A stretch of 64,000 nt of DNA. Source: Nitrospira sp. (lineage in GTDB: Bacteria > Nitrospirota > Nitrospiria > Nitrospirales > Nitrospiraceae). The number at the start of each line of letters is the position of its first letter. Positions within the stretch are counted from its first letter, which is position 1. The notes beneath the pieces were generated by a model, which saw only the letters and a list, made by a program, of their open reading frames with translations, searched no databases and was not told the origin of the DNA. The translations under genes and the position numbers were made by a program. This document shows, piece by piece, positions 33,753 through 41,471 of this stretch. The stretch spans positions 62,001 to 126,000 of the forward strand of contig JACOEL010000003.1 of the NCBI GenBank assembly GCA_024998625.1, written 5' to 3'.

Positions 33753-36617
33753 TTATGACCCACAGCCGGTTTCTCGGTCCCATGCACCTCGTTGTAGTGG
33801 CGAGTCTCTTTGATCAAACAAATCTCTCGCAGGATCCTGGTAATGGCTTGAGAGCTCGAAGATTTGATTGGTGGCCAAGTGAGCTTGGGGGGCGGACGCA
33901 TCGTCAGCCATCCCCGCCATGGGACTCATCAGCCAGCCGCCTGGTTCAACGGGGAGCGCATCTCGCCCTGCCACCACGAGGCTGCTCAATCGACCGCTTA
34001 TTTGCGCAGCGCAGCGCTGGGTGAGCAGCTGCTGCGCTTGCAGGGGGCGTTGTGTCAGCGTGGCCAACGTGCCGCTCAAACTGGACAGGGGCGATTGAAT
34101 ATTCACCGTGCCGCTAAGACCGAACTGAGACGACGCGCTCACGATGCTCGTCTGGTCGGCAAGAAAGGTCCCTGCAACAATATTGATGTTGCCGCCTGCG
34201 CCCTGCACGGCTTGCGCTAGTACCTGACTGTTCTGCAGCGTGACGATAGCCGGGTCGAGGGTGATGTTGCCGCCGGATGTAGTGGGTCCGCCTTGCACCG
34301 ATGTGTCGATATGGCTGTTGATGAGCCTGATCGCATCGGTGGCCTGAACAAGAATATTGCCGCCGCTGGCTTGGCTGGCCTGTGTGGTCACGGAGCCATT
34401 CTGACTAAGGAACTGGGCTCCGGCATTGATGGCAATGTTGCCGGCATTGGCTGGCCCGGCACTGCTGGCGGAAACAGAGCCCCCATTGTTTAAGGCCACA
34501 GAATCAGTCGCTACGACTGAGATATTGCCGCCGATTCCACTAGCAGCTGTTCCTGAAGTTGAGGCAGAGATTGTTCCTCCATTTTGAATCGTTATAGATT
34601 GGGCGACCACATTCACATCGCCGCCTTCACCGATGCCTTGGGCGTCAGTGAAGATACCGCTTCTCTGGCCGTCAATCAGCAATGAGCGCGCCGGTCCGGC
34701 AGGGCCTTGGATAGTGATGGTTCCGCCCGCTCCGGTCGGGATCTCCCTTGTAGGAGCCGGAGGAACAGGCTGTATTGTGCTCCCGCTTCTGATCTGTCCC
34801 CCATCCGTTAGTCGTACAGTCTCGGCAAAAATGTTGAGAGTTCCTCCCTGTCCGGAACGAAAAGTCTCGCTTGAAAGCCTACTACTTCCGGTAATGAGAA
34901 CGTCCTTGGCCGTAATAGTAAAATCAGCGGCGGCGGCCCCGGACCGACTCCGTGAGACAGGCGAAATAGAGGAACCGTCGCGTAAGGTTAAATTGCCGGA
35001 GAGTGCCACTATGATGTTGCCTGGTTGCATCGGGCCAAGATTGTCATCCGTTATATTGCTGTTACCTATCAAGTCGAGATTATTGGCGGATATTTCAATA
35101 CCACCGCCTGAGCCAGCCCCACGCGTCGCAGAAAACAGTTGCCCGTCAGCCATGAGGATGTTTCCCTCTCGTGCACTTACCAAGATGTTTCCCGTGTTTC
35201 CTGTCGTTTCTTCCGTTTGGGAAGTGACGAAAGAAAAGTTCTTTATCACAACATTTTCGTGCAGTGATCGAAGCTCTATATTGCCCGCATTACCTGACCC
35301 GAAGAACGAATTTGTTGTAATCTCAGCCGAATCAACCGCAAGTCTATTTCTGGCTACTAATATGATGTTACCCGCATTACCACCTGCTTCTGTCGCAGCT
35401 TCAAGTATCGCTGCATTGATCAGAATCGAATTGGCCTCTAACTTGATATCGCCGCTACTACCGCCCGTGCTCCCCTCGAGGACGTTCGATTGGATAATCG
35501 TGAATGACTCGGATTCTGGAACACCGATCATTTCGATGCGATCTGCTCTCACGCGTACTCCGCCTGATCCGACACCAGGAGAGGCATTTTCCGTTACATT
35601 TGTTTCGAGCGTGGCACCGTTCTGAATCACCACGTTCTGATTCACGTGAAGATCAATGCCCTCGCCAGGTGGGAGCCCAAGCTGGGCGTTTGGCGCAGTA
35701 AAGTTATTTGCCGAGATCCGTGAATTGTCGATTATAAAGCGGCCACTCCGAATCAGGACGGTACCGCCGCCATCACCGCTGGCATCGATGACCGAGTTTT
35801 GTAAGGCCTGGACTTCCCCGAGCGTTCCAAAGGATTGCCCATTGATATTGAGCCCCTGGTCCAACGTTCCCATCGCGAATTCACCTGGTGATTTAGCGCT
35901 CGCAAGATAGATCTGACCGCCGGACGCTGACAGTTGAGCGGGCTGAACGGTGTCGGTGGCAAGCGTAACTCCTTCAATCGTGATGTCCCCGCCGACGAGT
36001 GAGAGCGCGTGCCCATCTATGACTGCCAGCTGCCCGTCCTGAACGGTAATGGTGCCGGGGTTCGATCCCAGGAATCCAAAGGCGGCCACCGGCGCGCTGG
36101 AGATGGAAGCGTCTTGTGACCCAGGAATCGCATGGAACTGTGCTCCGTTCGCCAAACGCAAGTAATCGGCCGTCGTGAAGGTCGCCGATCCGCCGACGTT
36201 CAACGATGCAGTCGGCCCGAAGACGATCCCGGCCGGGTTCATTAGGAATAGATTGGCGCTGCCGAAGCCGGTGGTTTGAAGGGTGCCGAAGATGTTAGAA
36301 GGGTTGCCGCCGGTGACGCGTCCAAGAATGTTGGAAGTGGGTAGAGCGGCGTCGTTCAAAAAGTTGGCGATATTGTTCGTGGAAACGCTGAATTCGCCGA
36401 AGCTATGAAAGAGGTTGGCCCCGCTCCCCGGTCTGCTGCCACCGGTGATCTGATAGGTGTTCCCCATTTGCGTGACAGTAGTACCTAGGTTACCGACACC
36501 CGTGGTGGGAGTGACCGTTGCGGTTCCTTGTGCCAGAGTGAGCGACCCTTGTGCACTAGGCCAACAGAGAGATAGAACCACTATGGTCCAACGAATGGAT
36601 ACGACGACACGGTCCAC
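33753..36617 (-). CDS. filamentous haemagglutinin-like exoprotein (TpsA), copy 3
   Basis: The product is 954 residues from the chosen GTG at 36617, which has AGAAGGAG about 7 bases upstream. An in-frame start at 36659 would place that ribosome binding site inside the gene. A short signal segment (WTIVVLSLCWPSAQG) precedes the TPS domain (NLFHSFGEFSVSTNNIANFL, NIFGTLQTTGFGSANLFLMN, PAGIVFGPTASLNVGG). A beta-helix body and the shared C-terminal block (LLTQRCAAQISGRLSSLVVA, LPVEPGGWLM) follow. It is more divergent than copies 1 and 2 in the middle and lacks the identical tract. It is separated from copy 2 by the MITE-like element. Confidence 0.9.
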   Translation of the reverse strand: MDRVVVSIRWTIVVLSLCWPSAQGSLTLAQGTATVTPTTGVGNLGTTVTQMGNTYQITGGSRPGSGANLFHSFGEFSVSTNNIANFLNDAALPTSNILGRVTGGNPSNIFGTLQTTGFGSANLFLMNPAGIVFGPTASLNVGGSATFTTADYLRLANGAQFHAIPGSQDASISSAPVAAFGFLGSNPGTITVQDGQLAVIDGHALSLVGGDITIEGVTLATDTVQPAQLSASGGQIYLASAKSPGEFAMGTLDQGLNINGQSFGTLGEVQALQNSVIDASGDGGGTVLIRSGRFIIDNSRISANNFTAPNAQLGLPPGEGIDLHVNQNVVIQNGATLETNVTENASPGVGSGGVRVRADRIEMIGVPESESFTIIQSNVLEGSTGGSSGDIKLEANSILINAAILEAATEAGGNAGNIILVARNRLAVDSAEITTNSFFGSGNAGNIELRSLHENVVIKNFSFVTSQTEETTGNTGNILVSAREGNILMADGQLFSATRGAGSGGGIEISANNLDLIGNSNITDDNLGPMQPGNIIVALSGNLTLRDGSSISPVSRSRSGAAAADFTITAKDVLITGSSRLSSETFRSGQGGTLNIFAETVRLTDGGQIRSGSTIQPVPPAPTREIPTGAGGTITIQGPAGPARSLLIDGQRSGIFTDAQGIGEGGDVNVVAQSITIQNGGTISASTSGTAASGIGGNISVVATDSVALNNGGSVSASSAGPANAGNIAINAGAQFLSQNGSVTTQASQASGGNILVQATDAIRLINSHIDTSVQGGPTTSGGNITLDPAIVTLQNSQVLAQAVQGAGGNINIVAGTFLADQTSIVSASSQFGLSGTVNIQSPLSSLSGTLATLTQRPLQAQQLLTQRCAAQISGRLSSLVVAGRDALPVEPGGWLMSPMAGMADDASAPQAHLATNQIFELSSHYQDPARDLFDQRDSPLQRGAWDRETGCGS

Positions 36618-36673
36618 GATGGGATCTCCTTCTGACTCTGTAACTAGCGTGAGAATCATCCTCCAGCGTGCGA

Positions 36674-37162
36674 TTATTGAGACTGCTGTGGGAAAGACTC
36701 CTGCTTACTGGTTTTGCCGGACTCAGACACGAAATCAGTGCACATCAATCGTGACTGTATGGTGAGTCGCCCGCACTCGCCGGGCCTTCTATTTTGGAAC
36801 TTCTGCGGATCTGTGACAGGAAACTCCAACCGCCGCGCATCATGTTGAGCCGTAAAAAACGCTTTGCCGCTTGCTGTATCAAATCGTTCGAAACATACCT
36901 TCTCGCCCTCAAGACCTGTTTCACATGAGCAGCCACACTTGCAGCCGGCAAAGCACTGTCCACACGGACAGCAGTTGGTCATGTGAGACGGTTGGACCTC
37001 GGTCGCTGACCGCATACCTGCGGACGGCGAGGCGGTCTCTGTCTCATACATGTCCGTTGTTTTTTTTAACTCTAGGAAAGAGATTTTCTCTTTGTAAGAG
37101 GATGCACAGCCGGAGAAGAGTCCAATTACAAGAACGGCATAGAGAAGGGAGACTGGAAACAT
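36674..37162 (-). CDS. Cys-rich probable lipoprotein
   Basis: The 162-residue product has a signal segment ending LFSGC, a lipobox-like site for lipidation at Cys. The mature part contains eight Cys within 19 residues (NCCPCGQCFAGCKCGCSCE), with CxC and CxxC spacing like small metal-binding proteins, and then two further Cys. I know no characterised homologue. AGGAGG lies 7 bases before the ATG at 37162, which decides the start over a GTG two codons earlier. It precedes TpsA copy 3 by 56 bases and follows the metzincin-like gene by 32, so all three probably share a transcript. Metal storage or a disulphide-rich knot are both possible. Confidence 0.75.
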   Translation of the reverse strand: MFPVSLLYAVLVIGLFSGCASSYKEKISFLELKKTTDMYETETASPSAGMRSATEVQPSHMTNCCPCGQCFAGCKCGCSCETGLEGEKVCFERFDTASGKAFFTAQHDARRLEFPVTDPQKFQNRRPGECGRLTIQSRLMCTDFVSESGKTSKQESFPQQSQ

Positions 37163-37194
37163 GACCACACCTCCTTGGGAAGGTTTCTTGCCTA

Positions 37195-38490
37195 CTACTC
37201 TTTCCCACGCTTGCGATAGTATTCGGACAGGCCTCGTTCCCGAACCAATTTGTTGGTCCGCATAGCTTCTTGTACTAAAGGTCCGACTTGGCGCTGAAAT
37301 TTCTCCGCAGAATCAGAGGAGGCTGGCTGTTTCATTGCTTCCAGCGTCTTGCTTGCTTCCTCGGAACCCGATAAAGCCAACCCCAGGATAGCCATGCTGC
37401 TAAGTTGTTCGTCGCGAGCGGTCATGCTCGCCTGGAACGGACTCCGCCACAATACCTTCTTTTCCTCTTGCCACTTCTGCGGGTTCACCTTGTTCTGCAA
37501 ATACGACAATGCTTTCAGACTCTTGGCCTTATTGACCAGATAGCCAAGTGCAACAATCGCGCTGGTCTTTGCCCTATACTGCGCCGGAGAAATGGCTTCA
37601 TCGCCGTTGCCTTCTATGAACTGTATGAGACGATCAGGGGTCTGCTCGTCTCCTATGATTCCTAATACGACGACAATATTGGCCCAATATTCTTGTTCGC
37701 CTTCATCATTTAGCATTTCAAATAATGTTGGAACATCCTCCAGGCCAAATTTCCTCGCCTCCTCGTAAGGAACGCCGTGGATGAAGACTTGGCGTACAAA
37801 TTCCCGAACGGTTCGGGACCGCTTATCGCTAGCCTGTTGCAAGTCATACGAAGGGCTGGGTGAATCAGTGGCAGCTGCATGTATCGAAGCTATCTTATAG
37901 TTAGTGCACTCTTGTGTGGTAAGGTTCGTTCGGGTCGGACTTATTGTGGGATTCATGACAGCATCCGGATTGTCTCTATGCTGTAATCCTTTGTTATGAC
38001 CATATTCATGAAGCCACAAAATCCCTTCCAATGTCGGTTGATATCGGACCACAACATAGGAATCTCCTGGAATAGGGGCACAACCTAGGATGTTGGGAGC
38101 TACACCGCCACACCAGTTAATTTGGTTCAGCACCTTTACATGACCTGGTTGGTGCATCAGGTTATCAAGATCCTCGGGACTATTAACTATATTGGGAGAC
38201 ACAAAGATGGTTATGCCCCCATCTCTGATAAGCCCAATGTCACAAGCTGTGTCATGGGCTACTTGAGTGGCAAGGGAGAAGATCGCATCGGCTCCTGAAT
38301 CATTAAATGACAGGGAATCGTGTCGGCTAACTTTCAACTTGTACGCATTAGGCGGTGTCGGCTGCGTATCGGTCGTAGGCGTAGGATCTTCTTTTCGGAC
38401 CTCTTCTGATGAACATCCGATCGTAACAATCAGCATTGATGATAGGAGAACCCTGATGAGCGCCAGCTTGATCCAATGTAGGAGTCCCAT
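37195..38490 (-). CDS. metzincin-like metalloprotease lipoprotein with HEAT-like C-terminus
   Basis: The 431-residue product has a signal segment ending VTIGCSSEE (Cys26 as candidate lipid site). The zinc-binding motif is HEYGHNKGLQH (His161, Glu162, His165, His171), the extended HExxHxxGxxH of metzincins, followed by a Met-turn AVMNPTI (Met179). The catalytic domain (about 60-195) has four Cys. The C-terminal half (about 235-400) is a series of helices with HEAT/armadillo-like spacing (TLFEMLNDEGEQEYWANIVV, IVALGYLV, SMAILGLALSG). AAGGAG precedes the ATG at good distance. It heads the minus-strand TPS cluster. A periplasmic or surface-anchored protease acting on cluster products is plausible, and the sequence does not exclude unrelated substrates. 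Confidence 0.8.
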   Translation of the reverse strand: MGLLHWIKLALIRVLLSSMLIVTIGCSSEEVRKEDPTPTTDTQPTPPNAYKLKVSRHDSLSFNDSGADAIFSLATQVAHDTACDIGLIRDGGITIFVSPNIVNSPEDLDNLMHQPGHVKVLNQINWCGGVAPNILGCAPIPGDSYVVVRYQPTLEGILWLHEYGHNKGLQHRDNPDAVMNPTISPTRTNLTTQECTNYKIASIHAAATDSPSPSYDLQQASDKRSRTVREFVRQVFIHGVPYEEARKFGLEDVPTLFEMLNDEGEQEYWANIVVVLGIIGDEQTPDRLIQFIEGNGDEAISPAQYRAKTSAIVALGYLVNKAKSLKALSYLQNKVNPQKWQEEKKVLWRSPFQASMTARDEQLSSMAILGLALSGSEEASKTLEAMKQPASSDSAEKFQRQVGPLVQEAMRTNKLVRERGLSEYYRKRGKE

Positions 38491-39247
38491 TAGCCGTCTC
38501 CTTCAGTAAGTTTCATGATACTCAGCAAATTGAAGGAAGTTTGCTAGTACTGCGGTTCCTTTGGCATGAAACACACATTCTACTGCGTGCCATCTAATAG
38601 ATTTTCTTGCGATCAATACTTACTTCGAAAAGGGGCGAATCTTGTTTGTTAGCGTAGGAATTTCCGCAACTGTGAATTCGGAGTAGTCCTTAGTTGTAAA
38701 GCCATGCATCCTCAGCCGTATCTTGGGGCAAACGAATAGAGCTCAATTGACCACGCATGGTCATGCTCAGCACCGCCCCACAGAATGAGTGAGTCGGGCT
38801 TGAGGAAGGTCGAACGGCTGCTTTGAGGAGGAGTGTCCGGCGAGAAAGGACTGCGGAACCTGAGCAACCATCCATGGCTCGCTCCTTCCGGCCTTCTCCA
38901 AGCCACGCCGGGATGCCCGGGAAATGGCTGTGGTGGCTGTTTAGATAGGCCTTTCGCAATCCTTTTGCAAGCCCTGCCTTCCCGATCGGCTAAGGTGCCC
39001 ACTTTGGATCTTGATTTGACAGCATGACTGTGACAATTTTCACTGCTCGCTTACCCGATGTCTTTCTGGAAAACTTCTGACACAGCGTTCCTCCTCGATT
39101 TGCATGAACTGCCTGGATCGCGCGCGGTACTTGCGAGTGACGCATCGCCGTGCCCGGATGCTTCGCGATGCCGAATCCTTCTCTGAGAACCCCCGACGAT
39201 GGGTGTCGCGATTGGTGCAACGAAACTGTTCCAGCGTATCACCTTCG
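38491..39247. other. 757-base intergenic region without convincing gene
   Basis: The part up to about 38700 is noticeably more AT-rich than its surroundings and should hold the promoter of the metzincin-like gene, though no clear -35/-10 pair was found. Open frames of 76-96 codons between 38690 and 39220 have no ribosome binding sites and no recognisable product. A small palindromic stretch (GCCGGGATGCCCGGG, about 38909-38923) is present. Confidence 0.5.
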
Positions 39248-39424
39248 CTACCCCGTTGAGTCCTTACCCTCGGACCGGTGATTCAGGGTGACAGACTCGC
39301 CGGCGTTGTCCGTTGTCGTTGAATCGATGGTTGGTGAATCTAGAGGCGTCGCGTCGATCCAGATGCGGCTAGCTGCCGCGAGGAGGAAGACACTGCCGAG
39401 AAGGAGGAGGGTGAGCGTAATCAT
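39248..39424 (-). CDS. 58-residue small secreted or membrane peptide
   Basis: AGGAGG sits 5 bases before the ATG, an unusually strong ribosome binding site. The product starts with a hydrophobic helix (MITLTLLLLGSVFLLAAASR) that could be a signal anchor. A Thr/Ser/Asp-rich hydrophilic part follows (PTIDSTTTDNAGES and a lysine-containing end). I do not recognise the family. It stands alone in a sparse region, with hairpins in the 270 bases upstream. Confidence 0.6.
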   Translation of the reverse strand: MITLTLLLLGSVFLLAAASRIWIDATPLDSPTIDSTTTDNAGESVTLNHRSEGKDSTG

Positions 39425-39695
39425 GGTAACCTCCTGAATGCGCTGTTTTCCCCTCGGTGTGCCCTCCTAGGGAAACATCCCATATGGGCTTGTCGATGCG
39501 CAAAGGTTGTGCCATATAAAGCGAGTGGAGCATTGCGTTATTTGCAAGGGAATGATGTGTAGAGATTCTGAGGACATCCGGCAGCGGGATGTCTCTCTTC
39601 GTGGGGGAGGACACAGGTACGTAGGCTGCGTGGTGTATCGAATTGGATGCTAGGCGTATCCAATGTGATACGAAAGGCTGAACCATTGGTGGCTC
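39425..39695. other. non-coding stretch with two hairpins
   Basis: GACATCC (39573-39579) pairs with GGATGTC (39587-39593) across 7 bases. A second structure has TTGGAT and ATCCAA flanked by GTATC and GATAC (about 39636-39673). Both lie upstream of the small peptide gene and downstream of the terminator, so they may belong to its leader. No gene was seen. Confidence 0.4.
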
Positions 39696-39735
39696 AAAAA
39701 GGTTGCCGCGTCTCCTGTGATGGCGGAGACGCGGC
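39696..39735 (-). terminator. intrinsic terminator for minus-strand transcription
   Basis: GCCGCGTCTCC (39705-39715) and GGAGACGCGGC (39725-39735) form a perfect 11-base stem with a 9-base loop. Reading the minus strand, the stem is followed by AACCTTTTT. It would end the transcript that comes from the FadL gene and its kinase. Confidence 0.8.
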
Positions 39736-39763
39736 AGATGGCGCGGAGAAGGAGGCGGTCTGA

Positions 39764-40021
39764 TCAGCGCTGGATGGGCACGATCCAGGAGGCCGTGTCA
39801 TGCGGTTGCTCTTGGTTGACAACCGGCGACAGGAAACCGGCTTTCTGCCACGCCGATAGGGCACCAGCACCATTCGATCATCATGGTTGGCCCGACTGCA
39901 TTGACCCATGGCGGTGGAAGAAGCAACCGTCATGCCGTTGATGGCTGAAGATGAAGCCTCCCGGCGCATCAACGAATGGTTGTCCCGAAGCCGAAGGGGC
40001 TCCGCCGTAGGCGTGGGGCAT
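39764..40021 (-). pseudogene. possible gene remnant with two adjacent in-frame stops
   Basis: One minus-strand frame reads 46 residues from an ATG (MPHAYGGAPSASGQPFVD onward), then two consecutive TGA codons (39878-39883), then 37 more residues ending HDTASWIVPIQR before a TGA and the terminator. Both parts have plausible composition, which suggests a degraded gene. An alternative frame on the same strand is also open across the region, so chance cannot be ruled out. No family is recognised. Confidence 0.25.
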
Positions 40022-40081
40022 GTTGTGTCTGAAGGCAAGAAACAGGGCGTCAGGAAATAACGACCGGAGCGCGAGTAGGAC

Positions 40082-41467
40082 TCAGTAATTGAAGCGCAAC
40101 GACAGCGAGCCGACATGAACCATGCTGTCGTATCGGCCATTGACGGTGGGGTTTTGGTTGCCCGCGATGGTGTGTACTTCATACAGACCCGCTTGATACG
40201 CAAGATCGATGGCGAACAATTTCGGCTTCAGCGGGCCGATCCCCAGTTCGCCGCAACGCACCAGCCCGAGGAACGAACCGTTTTCATGGCAGGCCAACCC
40301 GATCCCGACGGAGGGAATGTGGGTATTAGCTGAGGGAACTCCCGGATTAAAGGTGCGATCGGGTATTTGTGCCTGCTGGTTCATATAGCCGGCCCGAAGC
40401 GCAATGTCCCAATCTGGCATTGAGGCCAGGCGAAGCCATCGGTATTCGGTGCCGATCATGACGGTGTAGGTGCTCTGCCAATTTTGTGGAAACGGCAACA
40501 GGGCGCCGTTCGTCAAATGGATATCGAGGTTCCGATTGGATTTCCATCCGGTGTAGTCCACATCGAATTCCAGTTTCCACTCGCGCTCGGACGTACGAAC
40601 CGGCCAGATGCCGATGCCGCCGGAGAAGACTTGCGGCAGGACGAAGGTGGCTGTGGCACCGGCGACCGAGGCGCCGTTGGCAAGAAAGTTGCCCGTGAGA
40701 TGGAAGGTGGCTTGACTGCGATAGACCATGCCGATGTTGACGAGTGGTTTTCCGTCGCTGTTGCGGAAGGGTGTGTATAGGAGGCTGACGTTAAACCCTG
40801 CCGTGGTGTCGCTTCCGTTGATCTCCATCAGGGAGCCGGCCGGGATGCCCAGCCCACCTGGCCAGATGGATTTCTGTTCGAGATGGCCTTCTCCGAAGAG
40901 CCCGGAAAACGTGTAAATATCCGCGCCCAACCCGAACGAGAGCTGATCGTTCAGTTTGTAGGCGATGGTGGGTTTGATATCGAGCAACGGCAAGGTGGTA
41001 AAGGTGATGGCGGTGCGAAACGGCCCATCGTTCGGATACCGGGTCAATGAACCGAACGGATTGTTCATCCCGATACCGGCGGTGAAGTTCCCGAGTGCCG
41101 ACAGTCCGAGGTCTTTGAGATTCGCGACCAGGTAGACGTGGCCGGGAGGAGGCCAGGCCACGCTTCCGTTGCGATCGCCTGTCGTTTGTGCGCCGGTCGG
41201 ACTCGTGAACCGGGTGGTGCCGCCGATGAGCGTGGTTCCGAACAGCGTTTGAAACCCATGCAGTTGTGTCATGCCGGCGGGGTTGTAATGAAGCGCGGAA
41301 GGGTCATCGGCCTGAGCGACGAAGGCGTTCCCCATGGCGGCGGCGGCGGCGGACTGGCCCTGGAGCCGTGGGGTTTGGGCGTTGGCGGCGGTAACGAGGG
41401 CGAATCCGGCGGCTGGAACAAGTAAGCAGAGCAGCAGGGCGCGGCGGAATCGTTGAGCGCGAGGCAT
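40082..41467 (-). CDS. FadL/TodX-type outer-membrane transporter
   Basis: The 461-residue product has a signal peptide (LLLCLLVPAAGFALVTAANAQ). The FadL family N-terminus follows: GQSAAAAAMGNAFVAQADDPSALHYNPAGMTQL, given here as the SAxAxGxAxxAxADDPSAxxxNPAG pattern. A 14-strand-type barrel ends in LSLRFNY. FadL proteins pass hydrophobic molecules such as long-chain fatty acids or aromatics through a lateral gate. The gene begins 5 bases after the stop of the V4R-like kinase, so they share a transcript. That pairing suggests the kinase may respond to, or control uptake of, a hydrophobic compound. Confidence 0.93.
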   Translation of the reverse strand: MPRAQRFRRALLLCLLVPAAGFALVTAANAQTPRLQGQSAAAAAMGNAFVAQADDPSALHYNPAGMTQLHGFQTLFGTTLIGGTTRFTSPTGAQTTGDRNGSVAWPPPGHVYLVANLKDLGLSALGNFTAGIGMNNPFGSLTRYPNDGPFRTAITFTTLPLLDIKPTIAYKLNDQLSFGLGADIYTFSGLFGEGHLEQKSIWPGGLGIPAGSLMEINGSDTTAGFNVSLLYTPFRNSDGKPLVNIGMVYRSQATFHLTGNFLANGASVAGATATFVLPQVFSGGIGIWPVRTSEREWKLEFDVDYTGWKSNRNLDIHLTNGALLPFPQNWQSTYTVMIGTEYRWLRLASMPDWDIALRAGYMNQQAQIPDRTFNPGVPSANTHIPSVGIGLACHENGSFLGLVRCGELGIGPLKPKLFAIDLAYQAGLYEVHTIAGNQNPTVNGRYDSMVHVGSLSLRFNY

Positions 41468-41471
41468 GGGG

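Noticed and set aside
26324-36617. Contact-dependent inhibition (CdiA) or polymorphic toxin system
   Set aside because: The TpsA proteins share a conserved C-terminus with no variable toxin tip, and no immunity gene follows any of them.
38690-39002. Frames of 89 and 96 codons in the 38.5-39.2 kb gap
   Set aside because: No ribosome binding sites, two frames open over the same bases, and no recognisable protein pattern.
39694-40203. 169-codon minus-strand frame overlapping the end of the FadL gene
   Set aside because: It starts inside FadL in another frame, runs through the terminator stem and has low-complexity Ser/Arg composition. Another frame there looks as plausible.
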